Below, in pieces: positions 1-7,716 of a stretch of 14,864 nt of DNA; the first letter of the stretch is position 1; each line of letters starts with the position of its first letter. The translations under genes and the position numbers were made by a program. The stretch is taken from assembly GCA_029565415.1 (NCBI GenBank), contig JAKQOH010000217.1:1-14864 (forward strand), written 5' to 3'. The stretch is from Candidatus Rifleibacteriota bacterium. Lineage in GTDB: Bacteria; Riflebacteria; Ozemobacteria; Ozemobacterales; Ozemobacteraceae. The notes beneath the pieces are model-generated. The model did no database searches. It was not told the origin of the DNA and saw only the letters and a program-made list of their open reading frames with translations.

Positions 1-34
1 ATCCCATCCTACATGACCCCAAAAAGGGATTCAA

Positions 35-60
35 GAAATGCAAAAATACGCTTGCATTTC
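35..60. repeat. Perfect 9-bp inverted repeat (hairpin or operator) before the first gene
   Basis: Bases 35-43 (GAAATGCAA) are exactly complementary to 52-60 (TTGCATTTC), with an 8-base spacer. The repeat ends 3 bases before the GGAG ribosome-binding site (64-67) of the gene at 75. It is AT-rich in a GC-rich window. It could be a dimeric repressor site or a leader hairpin near the ribosome-binding site. No T-tract follows, so it is not a normal terminator. The symmetry is seen directly; the role is inferred. Confidence 0.5.
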
Positions 61-74
61 AACGGAGTATCTCT

Positions 75-824
75 GTGGTGCGTCGTTTTATCGGTTTTTC
101 ACCCATGAAGCGGAAAATGACAAACAAACCGGCGGTCGATCTGGAGCTGCTCGACAGGCTGATGCGGGATGTCGGGACGCATGCGGATGCCTACGTGCGG
201 CGTGTTCTCACGGCGTCGGCGGAATACGGGACGTTTGGGCTGCCGCTGCTGAACGGGTTCCACGACGGTCTGCCGAAGACCGCATGCGAGAACTGCGGGG
301 CGTGTTGCAACGCCGTTTCGATCTTTTCCCTCGAGTATCATAAAATCGTTCGCGATATGCTGACCCGATTCCCCCCGGCGCATGTCCGGGAACTGATCCT
401 GGCCGCCCTCCGGATCGATCTCCGGCTGGCAGAACTGGAAAACGGGGAACGCCGGCTGCGCTGTTCGTTCCGCGACGACACCGCCCGGACCTGCGTCATC
501 CATCCCGTCCGCTCCTTCGCCTGCCGCCTGTTCGGCATGCGGCACGACGACGGCCGGCGGGACTGCAACCGCGTCCGGGAGCTCGACGGGGAAACCTCCC
601 CGGGGGATGCGGCCATCGAGGCGATGATGGCCCGCGTTCACGACGTCTCGGAGGCGCACGAGGTGCGGCCGGGCGAGCCGCCTGTGGCCTTTTTCCCCTT
701 CGAATTCTGGCTGTTCCGGTATGCCCTCGGCCCGGTAAGGGCGATGGAAATATACCATAAAATATTAATACCGGCCTCGACACCCCTTTCGTCTTTATGG
801 AAGGGGGCGCCAGGAAGAGGATGA
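75..824 (+). CDS. YkgJ-family cysteine-cluster protein (putative Zn/Fe-binding)
   Basis: The 249-residue protein carries the YkgJ (CxxCxxCC) signature. C71, C74, C77 and C78 form the first cluster (CENCGACC). The usual second half follows: C130, then C140-VIHPVRSFA-C150-RLFG, plus C164. This family is thought to chelate zinc or an iron-sulfur centre; its biochemical role is poorly known, so none is assigned. There is no signal peptide or membrane segment, so it is probably cytoplasmic. I chose GTG at 75 because GGAG lies at 64-67, 7 bases upstream; GTG at 78 and ATG at 105 are alternatives, and ATG 105 has no clear ribosome-binding site. The coding end around 749-770 is locally AT-rich (AAA ATA TTA ATA codons). 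The next gene starts 53 bp downstream and has no obvious functional link. Family assignment is firm, function is not. Confidence 0.85.
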   Translation: MVRRFIGFSPMKRKMTNKPAVDLELLDRLMRDVGTHADAYVRRVLTASAEYGTFGLPLLNGFHDGLPKTACENCGACCNAVSIFSLEYHKIVRDMLTRFPPAHVRELILAALRIDLRLAELENGERRLRCSFRDDTARTCVIHPVRSFACRLFGMRHDDGRRDCNRVRELDGETSPGDAAIEAMMARVHDVSEAHEVRPGEPPVAFFPFEFWLFRYALGPVRAMEIYHKILIPASTPLSSLWKGAPGRG

Positions 825-877
825 GGCCGGGCAGTGGATGAGATACGGATTGAGAAGCATGTTTTCAGGAGGATTGC

Positions 878-2623
878 ATGAAGCGTCTCTGGTTGTGTCT
901 GTTTGCAAGCATCTGTTGCCTTCTTTTCCCGGAACCGGCAGCTCTCCGGGCCGAGGAAGGCAGATCGGCGGAATGTTTCAAACCCGTCGGTGAATGGACC
1001 GGCCGACTCCTCCTGCCCAAACCAGACCAGCGGGATCCGTCGGGCGGGGTTCCATTCAAAGTTGAGAACAGCCCGATTCCCGGGCTCGTCGGCAGGATCC
1101 TCTGGGTGCGCTGGGATACTTCCAGACCCTGGGACCAATGGTTTGAGACGCTTCGGTTCGACATTTCGATCAACCCCGGAAGGCTTGCGAAAACGATGAA
1201 ATCCGGGATTCATCTTCCCGTTGCCCTGGACGGATGGAAACGGGTCAGCGCTCTCGAATCGCTCGCTGGCGCACGCCCCGGAGAGATGACGGTTCTCCTG
1301 GAACATCCGGTCCTGGACGGCGACGTGCTGCGCATAACCGAAGAGCCCGTTCAGATATGCGGGTCGCGGGTCGCTCTCGTCCGATTCGAGAGGCCTGCCG
1401 GCGACAACCGGTATCGCGTCACGCATTTCAACCCAACTGCGGGAGACTTCTCGGGACCTGCCGAAACCGTTTCGATCCCGGAAACCTCGTTCACCGGCCC
1501 CGACACCCCCGTCGCCCGGTCTTCCACCATCGGCATCGAGCGATCCCGGTTCAATGCGGACGGCTGGTATGCCTACGGGCGCCACGAAAACGGGATCTTC
1601 ATCGTCGAAGCCCTCGAACCCCGCGCGCTGATGCGGATTCAGGCCGATCGCACCGTTTCCGGCGTCGGGCCGGTCAAGGACTATGTGTCTCACGAGCATC
1701 TCGCCGATCTCTCGCCGGGACTGGCACGCGTGACGGAACTGGTTCCCGGCCGGCAGCATGCATGGAAGGAAGGAGACCGCGGCCTGCTCGTGCATCTGTT
1801 CGGCTGGCGGCACCATCCGAAGGACAAGGGGGGCGTCGTCCTCGGGCTGGTGACGGGGCATTTCGCCTTCGGCCTTGCCACGGTAGTCCGGTGTCCATTC
1901 ACCGGAGAGCCGCGGTTCGATCTCGAGTATCTGCAGTGTTATGCCCATAACCGGGTGAATATCGTTTCGGGACGGGTGAAATGGCATGACTACACGGGCA
2001 GTCTTCGCCGTGGCTGGATGTATACGATCCCCGTTTCCGACACCATCGTCCGGATCCCCGAGCTCGAACCCTATGATTTCGGCGGATGGGTCGTGCAGCC
2101 CTGGAATGGTCTCAGACGGCAGTTCGAGAAGATGCATGCCGTGTATCGTACGGGAGCCGGCAGCGGGATCTCGACGGTCTGGCCGGATGTTTCCTGCGTC
2201 CAGGACTCTCATTGCGCTCTTTACAGCGCCCTGCGGACCTTCGAAGAGACGATCGCCACATCGGGCAGGGTGAAGGCGTGGCTGAACGGCGCCGGCTCCG
2301 ACAAGGACGAGGTGAAACGGTATCTGCGACTCCTCCTTCTCGTACGCCATGTGAAAAAATGCATCACGACGTTTGGCCTGGCCCAGGGAAACTGGCGTGA
2401 ATTCCTCAGGAATCCTCTTGCGACGAGGGATCCGAATGCCGTCGCGATGGTTGTCAATGCCGCGCTTTCCCGGAATTCCGTCTTCCCCAGGAAGGGAAAT
2501 GACCATCTTCTTCATATGGCGGCAGATATAGAATACCCGATGTGGAGCATTCTCGCCTGCCAGATCGGCGGCCTGATCCCGGAGCTCACCCCCCTCGCCC
2601 CGACATCGCCGACCGCCCGGTGA
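878..2623 (+). CDS. Exported protein of unknown function with conserved His and Cys motifs (possible papain-like fold)
   Basis: The 581-residue protein starts at ATG 878 behind AGGAGGA (867-873). Its N-terminus is a signal peptide: basic MKR, a hydrophobic core to about residue 17, and probable cleavage after ALRA near residue 25. No later membrane helix is convincing. The most family-like part is residues 325-450: T-G-H328-F-A-F-G-L-A-T-V, an aromatic-rich stretch with a YAHN motif and RRGW, then S-C440-V-Q-D-S followed by a helix-like ALYSAL. From memory, this region resembles the N-terminal part of cyanobacterial proteins annotated as predicted Abi (CAAX) proteases. The membrane CAAX domain of those proteins is absent here; the chain ends in a Pro/Thr-rich tail. 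A His strand followed about 110 residues later by Cys at a helix start recalls circularly permuted papain/NlpC folds, but this is inference. Third-position codon use is more mixed than in the clostripain genes. No substrate can be named. Confidence 0.7.
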   Translation: MKRLWLCLFASICCLLFPEPAALRAEEGRSAECFKPVGEWTGRLLLPKPDQRDPSGGVPFKVENSPIPGLVGRILWVRWDTSRPWDQWFETLRFDISINPGRLAKTMKSGIHLPVALDGWKRVSALESLAGARPGEMTVLLEHPVLDGDVLRITEEPVQICGSRVALVRFERPAGDNRYRVTHFNPTAGDFSGPAETVSIPETSFTGPDTPVARSSTIGIERSRFNADGWYAYGRHENGIFIVEALEPRALMRIQADRTVSGVGPVKDYVSHEHLADLSPGLARVTELVPGRQHAWKEGDRGLLVHLFGWRHHPKDKGGVVLGLVTGHFAFGLATVVRCPFTGEPRFDLEYLQCYAHNRVNIVSGRVKWHDYTGSLRRGWMYTIPVSDTIVRIPELEPYDFGGWVVQPWNGLRRQFEKMHAVYRTGAGSGISTVWPDVSCVQDSHCALYSALRTFEETIATSGRVKAWLNGAGSDKDEVKRYLRLLLLVRHVKKCITTFGLAQGNWREFLRNPLATRDPNAVAMVVNAALSRNSVFPRKGNDHLLHMAADIEYPMWSILACQIGGLIPELTPLAPTSPTAR

Positions 2624-2690
2624 TTGCACACGAGACGAATCCTCGCGAGGCCGTGTCTGGTTCGAGGGGCGCCTGGGCGAAAGGTGCTGT

Positions 2691-2699
2691 GATATGATG
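2691..2699 (+). promoter_or_regulatory. Candidate extended -10 promoter for the ferredoxin-AOR operon
   Basis: TGA-TATGAT (2691-2699) fits the extended -10 form TGnTATAAT with one mismatch and lies 67 bases before the ferredoxin start. No good -35 box sits 17 bases upstream, as is common for extended -10 promoters. There is no clear terminator between 2624 and this site, so read-through from the upstream gene is possible. Confidence 0.35.
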
Positions 2700-2766
2700 A
2701 GGAGGTGACCGTGCCGCACGGCCCGGACACCATTCCTATGCGAACGAAGAGGACAGGGGAGGCAGG

Positions 2767-3183
2767 ATGGCGAAGCTACTGCGTGTCGTCAACCGCGAAC
2801 AATGTATCGGATGCTATAGTTGCATGTATGCGTGCAGCCGGACCTGGGCGAAGGCGATCACCGTCGAAAAGGCCGCGCTTCGTATCCGCAACTATGCCGG
2901 CGTCGAGGGGGCTTTCTCGATCCGGCCCTGCGTGGGCTGCGACGAGCCCGACTGCGCCGCCGCCTGTCCGACCGGCGCGCTGACCCGGCGTAAGTTCGGG
3001 GGTGTCCAGTTCAAGGCCGAGACGTGCAACCATTGCGGCGCCTGCGTCCAGGCATGCGCGAGCAAGGCCCTCCAGTGGGACGTGGAGAAGCGCATTCCGC
3101 TCGTCTGCCATCACTGCGGCGTCTGCACCCAGTTCTGCCCGCGCGACGTGATCGCGATGGTCGAAATTCCCAGGGAGGCCTGA
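2767..3183 (+). CDS. Ferredoxin-like electron-transfer subunit with four [4Fe-4S] clusters, partner of the AOR
   Basis: The 138-residue protein has sixteen Cys in four groups: C13-C16-C19-C23, C55-C58-C63-C67, C87-C90-C93-C97 and C114-C117-C120-C124. This is the HycB/DmsB/AorA-type pattern of small four-cluster subunits that move electrons to or from a molybdenum or tungsten catalytic subunit. The second group has a wider CxxCxxxxCxxxC spacing, typical of the family. The start ATG 2767 has GGGGAGG 6-12 bases upstream. There is no Tat or Sec signal and no membrane segment, so it is cytoplasmic. The AOR gene begins 2 bases after the stop, so the two proteins almost certainly form one enzyme, as in AorA/AorB of aromatic-degrading bacteria or YdhY/YdhV of E. 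coli. No FAD-binding AorC subunit is present in the window, so the final electron acceptor is unknown. Confidence 0.88.
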   Translation: MAKLLRVVNREQCIGCYSCMYACSRTWAKAITVEKAALRIRNYAGVEGAFSIRPCVGCDEPDCAAACPTGALTRRKFGGVQFKAETCNHCGACVQACASKALQWDVEKRIPLVCHHCGVCTQFCPRDVIAMVEIPREA

Positions 3184-3185
3184 GA

Positions 3186-4943
3186 ATGCCACGATTTCGC
3201 ATGATGGATGTCGACCTGACCTCTGGCACCTCGACGATCACGGATGTGACCGACCGATTCGAGACCTGGCTGGGTGGCACCGGCGTTGCAACCAGCCTGC
3301 TCGCCGAGACCGACCCCGCCCTCGATCCGCTTGCTCCGGAAGCCCCGATCATCTTCGCGATCGGCCCGTTCAACGCCGTGTATCCGGTCTGCACCAAGAC
3401 CGTCGCGATGTTCAAATCCCCTCTCACGGGGAACCTGGGCGAATCCCACGCCGGCGGCCGCCTCGCCATGGCGATGTTCGGCGCCGGGATCCATGTGTTG
3501 CGGATCACCGGCCGGGCGCCCGCCTTCTCGTATCTGACGATCAACGACGATCGGGCCGTCGTGAAGCAGGCGAACTCGCTGCGCGGCACCTCGGCCCTCG
3601 CCGCCGAGCGGATCATGCGCGACCGCGAGGACACGACGCACAAGAAGTCGATCGTGCGCATCGGTCCGGCTGGGGAGCGGCTTTCCCCGATCGCCGAGGT
3701 CACCGTCGATTCGTCGCGTCACTTCGGCCGGATGGGACTCGGCGCGGTGATGGGGGCGAAGAATCTCAAGGGCTTCGTGATCTCGGGCGGCAGCTACTGG
3801 CCGATCGAGAATCTTGCCGCCTATACCCCATTCTATAAAAAGCTCTACGACACCGTCGTGAAATCCACCGCGATGCAGAAATACCACGACCTGGGCACCG
3901 CGATGAACGTCGTGCCGCTCAGCCGCATCAACGGCCTGCCGACCCGCAACTTCAGCCAGGGTTTCTTCGAGGGCGCGGCCGACATCAGCGGCGAGAAGTT
4001 CGCCGAGAAGCATCTCAGCCAGCAGATCGCCTGCGCCCACTGCCAGGTCGGCTGCATCCACATGGCCTCCCTGCGCGAACTGTTCGACCCCGAGCATTAC
4101 CAGTACAAATCCTTCAAGGTGTCGTACGACCACGAGCTGGTCTACGCCCTCGGTTCGAACCTGTCGATCCAGAGCACGGAAGAAGTGCTGCGCCTGCTGA
4201 TCATCATCGAAAAGCAGGGATGGGACGCGATCAGCATCGGCGTCACGCTCGCCTGGGCCGTCGATTCCTTCCAGAAGGGCATCATCGGCCAGAAGGAGAC
4301 GGACAACCTCATCCTGAACTTCGGCGACGGGGCGATGTATGAGAAGGTCCTCAACCGCATCATCGCAGGGCACAACGAGTTCTACCGCGATCTCGAGCGC
4401 GGCTCCGACTTCTGCGCCCGCAAATACGGCGGACTGGACCGCTCGATCGCCTTCGGCAAGGTCGAGGCCGCCGGCTACATGACCGGCACCTACGCCTTCC
4501 TCGGCTACGCAACCGGCGTCCGCCACTCGCATCTCGACGCGGCCGGCTACTCGATCGACCAGAAGGGCCTCACGAAGCCGAAATCCGACGAGGAACAGAC
4601 GAAGGAACTCTACCAGGAAGCGGTCTGGCGGCACGTTCTGAACTCGCTCGTGATCTGCCTCTTCGCCCGCAACGTGTACACGAAGGAGATCATCCTCGAA
4701 GGGCTGAACGCGCTGAATCTCACCGGCTGGACCGAAGAGCGCCTGATGACGATGGCCAGACGCGCCCATGCGCTGAAGTTCCGGTACAAGATGGCGTGCG
4801 GCTTCCGGTTCGAGGAGATCGGGCTTCCCGAAAAGCTGACCCGCGTCATGACCAGCGCCGGCGTCGTCTCGAAAGAACGGTATCGGACCCAGATGGACGC
4901 ATTCAAAGCCCTCGTCGAAGCCGACATTCGGGACCTGACGTAA
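3186..4943 (+). CDS. Aldehyde ferredoxin oxidoreductase family protein (tungsten enzyme catalytic subunit)
   Basis: The 585-residue protein is close to the roughly 605 residues of Pyrococcus AOR. The family catalyses two-electron oxidation of aldehydes to acids using a tungsten bis-pyranopterin cofactor and one [4Fe-4S] cluster. The cluster ligands are all present: C283-x2-C286-x3-C290 and C491, matching the spacing of C288, C291, C295 and C494 in the archaeal enzyme. The N-terminal pterin-binding domain shows GGTG, KSPLTGNLGESHAGG and GRMGLGAVMGAKNLKG; GWDAISIG matches one DxxG pterin-binding motif. Two active-site motifs deviate. The usual PEYE before the ALGS element reads YDHE, and the DxxGLC motif before the last cluster Cys reads NSLVIC, with Asn for Asp. 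The substrate may therefore not be a simple aldehyde. ATG 3186 is chosen because AGGGAGG (3172-3178) lies 7 bases upstream; the open frame extends back to 3024 but there overlaps the ferredoxin gene. Confidence 0.9.
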   Translation: MPRFRMMDVDLTSGTSTITDVTDRFETWLGGTGVATSLLAETDPALDPLAPEAPIIFAIGPFNAVYPVCTKTVAMFKSPLTGNLGESHAGGRLAMAMFGAGIHVLRITGRAPAFSYLTINDDRAVVKQANSLRGTSALAAERIMRDREDTTHKKSIVRIGPAGERLSPIAEVTVDSSRHFGRMGLGAVMGAKNLKGFVISGGSYWPIENLAAYTPFYKKLYDTVVKSTAMQKYHDLGTAMNVVPLSRINGLPTRNFSQGFFEGAADISGEKFAEKHLSQQIACAHCQVGCIHMASLRELFDPEHYQYKSFKVSYDHELVYALGSNLSIQSTEEVLRLLIIIEKQGWDAISIGVTLAWAVDSFQKGIIGQKETDNLILNFGDGAMYEKVLNRIIAGHNEFYRDLERGSDFCARKYGGLDRSIAFGKVEAAGYMTGTYAFLGYATGVRHSHLDAAGYSIDQKGLTKPKSDEEQTKELYQEAVWRHVLNSLVICLFARNVYTKEIILEGLNALNLTGWTEERLMTMARRAHALKFRYKMACGFRFEEIGLPEKLTRVMTSAGVVSKERYRTQMDAFKALVEADIRDLT

Positions 4944-4966
4944 CAGCCTTGTCATCAACTCCCCGG

Positions 4967-4987
4967 GGGCGGGTTTGAAACCGGCCC
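4967..4987. repeat. GC-rich palindromic repeat, copy A
   Basis: GGGCGGGTTT (4967-4976) and AAACCGGCCC (4978-4987) form an inverted repeat with one mismatch around a central G. It starts 23 bases after the AOR stop. The first 13 bases, GGGCGGGTTTGAA, recur at 5074. No T-run follows, so a REP-like dispersed repeat is more likely than an intrinsic terminator, although it could still stabilise the AOR transcript end. Confidence 0.5.
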
Positions 4988-5073
4988 GTGTATGTCCTAT
5001 GGGAAATGCGGCAATATAATATATCAAATGGTATTATCATGGAGTCACGGATTTCGGCATGAAAATTCGATCC

Positions 5074-5094
5074 GGGCGGGTTTGAACCCCGCCC
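5074..5094. repeat. GC-rich palindromic repeat, copy B
   Basis: GGGCGGG (5074-5080) pairs perfectly with CCCGCCC (5088-5094) across the 7-base loop TTTGAAC. The left half is identical to copy A at 4967. Four bases after the right arm comes TTGACA (5099-5104), so the repeat directly abuts the candidate promoter of the DUF2760-Hsp70 genes. Two copies within 110 bp suggest a small repeat family in this genome, which one window cannot establish. Confidence 0.5.
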
Positions 5095-5098
5095 CTAC

Positions 5099-5127
5099 TT
5101 GACAGGGGTGGGGGAGGACGGCATATT
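5099..5127 (+). promoter_or_regulatory. Candidate sigma-70 promoter of the DUF2760-Hsp70 operon
   Basis: A perfect TTGACA -35 box (5099-5104) is followed after 17 bases by CATATT (5122-5127), a 4/6 match to TATAAT. The expected transcript start lies about 35 bases before ATG 5169. An upstream TATAAT at 5015-5020 lacks a recognisable -35. No CIRCE element or sigma-32-like site was seen, so nothing here marks the chaperones as classical heat-shock genes. Confidence 0.45.
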
Positions 5128-5168
5128 CTTTTCCCATTGATCACATCATCTGCCCCGGAGAGGTGCGA

Positions 5169-5900
5169 ATGTTCAAAAAACTGCTTGCGCTGGTGAGCCT
5201 GGCCGGGACGGCCGGAATCGTGTATGGGGGAAGCCGGCTGATGCCCGTGCTCGGTGATCCCGCGAAACTCGAAGAGATGCTGAAATCCTGCGGACAGCAG
5301 GGATGCTGCCCGAACACGATCGGGATCGGCATCGGCATCTATCTTGTCGCCACGGCGCTTCTCGCGCTGATCGTCCTGTTCAGCTCCTCCGCTTCTGTCG
5401 AGCCTGTCGCGAAGGCAGAACCGAAACCCGAGCCGAAGCACGAACCGGCTCCGGAGCCCAAACCCGAACCGAAGCCGGAACCGGTTGCCGCAAAGCCCGT
5501 CGTTCCTGCCGAGCCGGCCGTTCCGCCCGTCGCATACCAGATTCTCGCGCTGTTCCAGAAAGAGGGCCGCCTGCTCGATTTCCTGATGGAAGACATCGCG
5601 GAAGTCGATGACGAGAGCCTCGGCGGCGCCATCCGGCCGATCCATGAAGGCTGCAGGAATATCCTGCGTGACCGCCTCGTCATCGAGCCGGTTCTGAGCG
5701 ATGCCGAGGGGGATACGGTGAACCTGGGCGAAAAGGTCGATCCGAACGCGGTCAAGCTGACCGGAAACGTCGCCCCGACCGGCCCCTACAGTGGTGTTCT
5801 CGTCCATCGCGGCTGGCGCATGAAGGAGTGCAAACTGCCTTCGCTGGTGTCCGGCTGGACCGGCGACGTGATCGCCCCGGCCGAAGTCGAGATCTCCTGA
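5169..5900 (+). CDS. DUF2760 domain protein with membrane anchor and proline-rich linker
   Basis: The 243-residue protein has a weakly hydrophobic N-terminus (residues 4-20), a short loop with C41, C46 and C47, and a strong transmembrane helix at about 50-71. A low-complexity Pro/Glu/Lys linker follows (about 83-109, repeated PEPK units). Residues 121-243 match what I know of DUF2760: EGRLLDFLMEDI, a conserved PIHEGCR, VKLTGNV, LVHRGWR and the terminal VIAPAEVEI. DUF2760 has no established biochemical function but is typically encoded beside atypical Hsp70 genes, as it is here (next gene 13 bp on). I infer a membrane-tethered co-factor or docking protein for those chaperones. The start ATG 5169 has GGAGAGG at 5157-5163, 5 bases upstream; GTG 5163 would overlap that site and is less likely. 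Confidence 0.82.
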   Translation: MFKKLLALVSLAGTAGIVYGGSRLMPVLGDPAKLEEMLKSCGQQGCCPNTIGIGIGIYLVATALLALIVLFSSSASVEPVAKAEPKPEPKHEPAPEPKPEPKPEPVAAKPVVPAEPAVPPVAYQILALFQKEGRLLDFLMEDIAEVDDESLGGAIRPIHEGCRNILRDRLVIEPVLSDAEGDTVNLGEKVDPNAVKLTGNVAPTGPYSGVLVHRGWRMKECKLPSLVSGWTGDVIAPAEVEIS

Positions 5901-5913
5901 GGAGGCGCCCCGC

Positions 5914-7704
5914 GTGAGCCAGGCAAAGAACATCGTCGGTATCGATCTCGGCACGACCAACATCGTTGTCACACACGCTCCAGTCGCCGATTCCGAGGCG
6001 GACCGGCCGCCGGCCGAAACCTTCCCGGTCCTCCAGGAGTTCGCTCAAGGCGCGGTCGAAGAACGCGAGACGCTTCCGTCCTTCCTGTTCGAGCGGCTCC
6101 AGGAAAAACCGGCGCTGCCCTGGAAGCGCGAGTGCCCGTTCATCGTCGGCGAGTATGCCCGCGAGCGCGGCGCGGAAGTGCCCGCACGCCTGATCTCGTC
6201 GGCCAAATCGTGGCTGTGCAACCCCCGCATCAACCGCAAAGAGGCGATCCTGCCGTGGAACGCCCCGGCCGGCGCAAAGAAAATCTCTCCGCTCGAGGCC
6301 CAGGGCGAATTCCTGGCCCACGTTCGGGCGGCCTGGAACGCGAAAAACGCCAAAGCGAAGCTCGAGGACCAGCAGCTGATCCTGACGATTCCGGCTTCCT
6401 TCGACGCCGCCGCCCGCGATCTGACGATCGAAGCCGCAAAACAAGCCGGCCTCGACGAGGTGATGCTGCTCGAAGAGCCCCAGGCAGCCTTCTACGCCTG
6501 GATCTCCCAGACGAAAGCCCCCTGGCGCGAGCAGGTGAAGAAGAGCGATATCGTGCTCGTCGTCGATGTCGGCGGCGGCACCAGCGACTTCAGCCTCATC
6601 GAAGTCAGTGAAAAGGACGGCGACCTGCAGCTCGAGCGCGTCGCGGTCGGCAGCCACATCCTGCTCGGCGGCGACAACATGGACCTGACGCTGGCGTTCC
6701 ACGCCCGCCAGAAGCTCGAAGCCGCGAAGAAGAAAGTCGACAACTGGCAGACGATCGCCCTCAGCCACGCCTGCCGCAAGGCGAAGGAAAACCTGCTCAA
6801 CAACGCCGACGCCAAGAGCGAGCCGATCGTCATCTCGGGTCGCGGCAGCAGCGTCGTGGGCGGCGCCCTGAAAACCTCCCTCGATCGCGACGAGATCGAG
6901 AAGATCCTCGTCGACGGCTTCTTCCCGTTCTGCAAGATGGATGAAGAGCCGCACGAAGAACCTGCGAGCGGCTTCCGGGAACTGCACCTCGCGTATGCGG
7001 CCGACCCGGCGATCACCCGGCACCTGGCCCGCTTCCTGAAGAGCCAGGGCGGCGGCGCGCGGGATTTCAGCCATCCGAAGGCGATCCTGTTCAACGGCGG
7101 CGTGTTCCGGGCCGGCCGGTTCCGGGACCGCCTCGTCGAGGTGATCAACTCTTGGCTCGAAGCCGACGGGAAGCCCGCGATCAAGGTGCTCGAAGGGGCC
7201 GACCTGGGCGGTGCGGTTGCCTCCGGGGCCGTTTCGTTCGGTCTCGCCCGCCAGGGAAAAGGGATCCGCATCCGCGGCGGCGTTTCCCAGGCCTATTATC
7301 TCGGCATCGAGACGGCCCTGCCGGCCGTGCCCGGCTACAAGCCCCCGCTCAAGGCCCTCTGCGTCGCCTCGCAGGGCATGGAGGAGGGTGCGACGGCTGA
7401 GATCGCCGACCGCACGTTCGGCCTCGTCGTCGGAAAACCGGTCGAGTTCAAGTTCTTCAAGTCCAACTGCCGGCGCGAGGACCAGGTCGGTCTGCTTCAC
7501 GAGGAGCTGCCGTCCGGAATCGAGGAAACCAGCGCCCTCCGGGCCGAGCTGCCCGTCCGAGAAGGGATGACGCCCGGCACGCTCGTCGATGTGACTCTCC
7601 AGGTCGCCGTTACCGAGATCGGAACGCTCGAGGTCTGGTGCCGCGAAAAAGCCGGCGACCAGAAGTGGAAACTCGAGTTCAATGTACGTGACGCTATAAA
7701 ATAG
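5914..7704 (+). CDS. Hsp70 (DnaK-like) family protein, lidless, paired with DUF2760
   Basis: The 596-residue protein is an Hsp70-family ATPase. The nucleotide-binding domain spans about residues 5-440: phosphate-1 loop D11-LGTTN, TIPASFD, the EEPQAAFYAW segment matching the EPTAAALAYG region of DnaK, phosphate-2 loop D218-VGGGTSDF, GGDNMD, and the adenosine motif F393-NGG. Residues from about 450 to the end look like a beta-rich substrate-binding region. The helical lid and EEVD-like tail of DnaK are absent, so this is not housekeeping DnaK, and no dnaJ or grpE is nearby. The GTG start at 5914 has GGAGG at 5901-5905, 8 bases upstream. It lies between the DUF2760 gene and a second Hsp70 whose ATPase domain is clearly related, suggesting an old tandem duplication followed by divergence of the C-termini. 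Client unknown. Confidence 0.9.
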   Translation: MSQAKNIVGIDLGTTNIVVTHAPVADSEADRPPAETFPVLQEFAQGAVEERETLPSFLFERLQEKPALPWKRECPFIVGEYARERGAEVPARLISSAKSWLCNPRINRKEAILPWNAPAGAKKISPLEAQGEFLAHVRAAWNAKNAKAKLEDQQLILTIPASFDAAARDLTIEAAKQAGLDEVMLLEEPQAAFYAWISQTKAPWREQVKKSDIVLVVDVGGGTSDFSLIEVSEKDGDLQLERVAVGSHILLGGDNMDLTLAFHARQKLEAAKKKVDNWQTIALSHACRKAKENLLNNADAKSEPIVISGRGSSVVGGALKTSLDRDEIEKILVDGFFPFCKMDEEPHEEPASGFRELHLAYAADPAITRHLARFLKSQGGGARDFSHPKAILFNGGVFRAGRFRDRLVEVINSWLEADGKPAIKVLEGADLGGAVASGAVSFGLARQGKGIRIRGGVSQAYYLGIETALPAVPGYKPPLKALCVASQGMEEGATAEIADRTFGLVVGKPVEFKFFKSNCRREDQVGLLHEELPSGIEETSALRAELPVREGMTPGTLVDVTLQVAVTEIGTLEVWCREKAGDQKWKLEFNVRDAIK

Positions 7705-7716
7705 CACAAGGGAATC

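Noticed and set aside
2642..2651. CCTCGCGAGG palindrome after the exported protein gene
   Set aside because: A 10-base palindrome has no loop and no T-run, and such short GC palindromes are expected by chance in this composition.
638..2719. Long antisense open frame opposite the exported protein gene
   Set aside because: The + strand gene has a signal peptide, ribosome-binding site and family-like motifs; the antisense translation has none.
2705..2983. Short + strand frame starting behind AGGAGG and overlapping the ferredoxin gene
   Set aside because: Despite the good ribosome-binding-like sequence, the product is a compositionally biased out-of-frame reading of the ferredoxin gene with no recognisable domain.
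3024..3185. N-terminal extension of the AOR gene to an upstream ATG
   Set aside because: The extension overlaps the ferredoxin gene out of frame, is Arg/Pro-rich and lacks AOR similarity; ATG 3186 has a good ribosome-binding site.
5401..5490. Tandem-repeat DNA in the DUF2760 gene
   Set aside because: The repeats encode a Pro/Glu/Lys linker with degenerate codons. This is a normal flexible spacer, not a CRISPR or mobile repeat.
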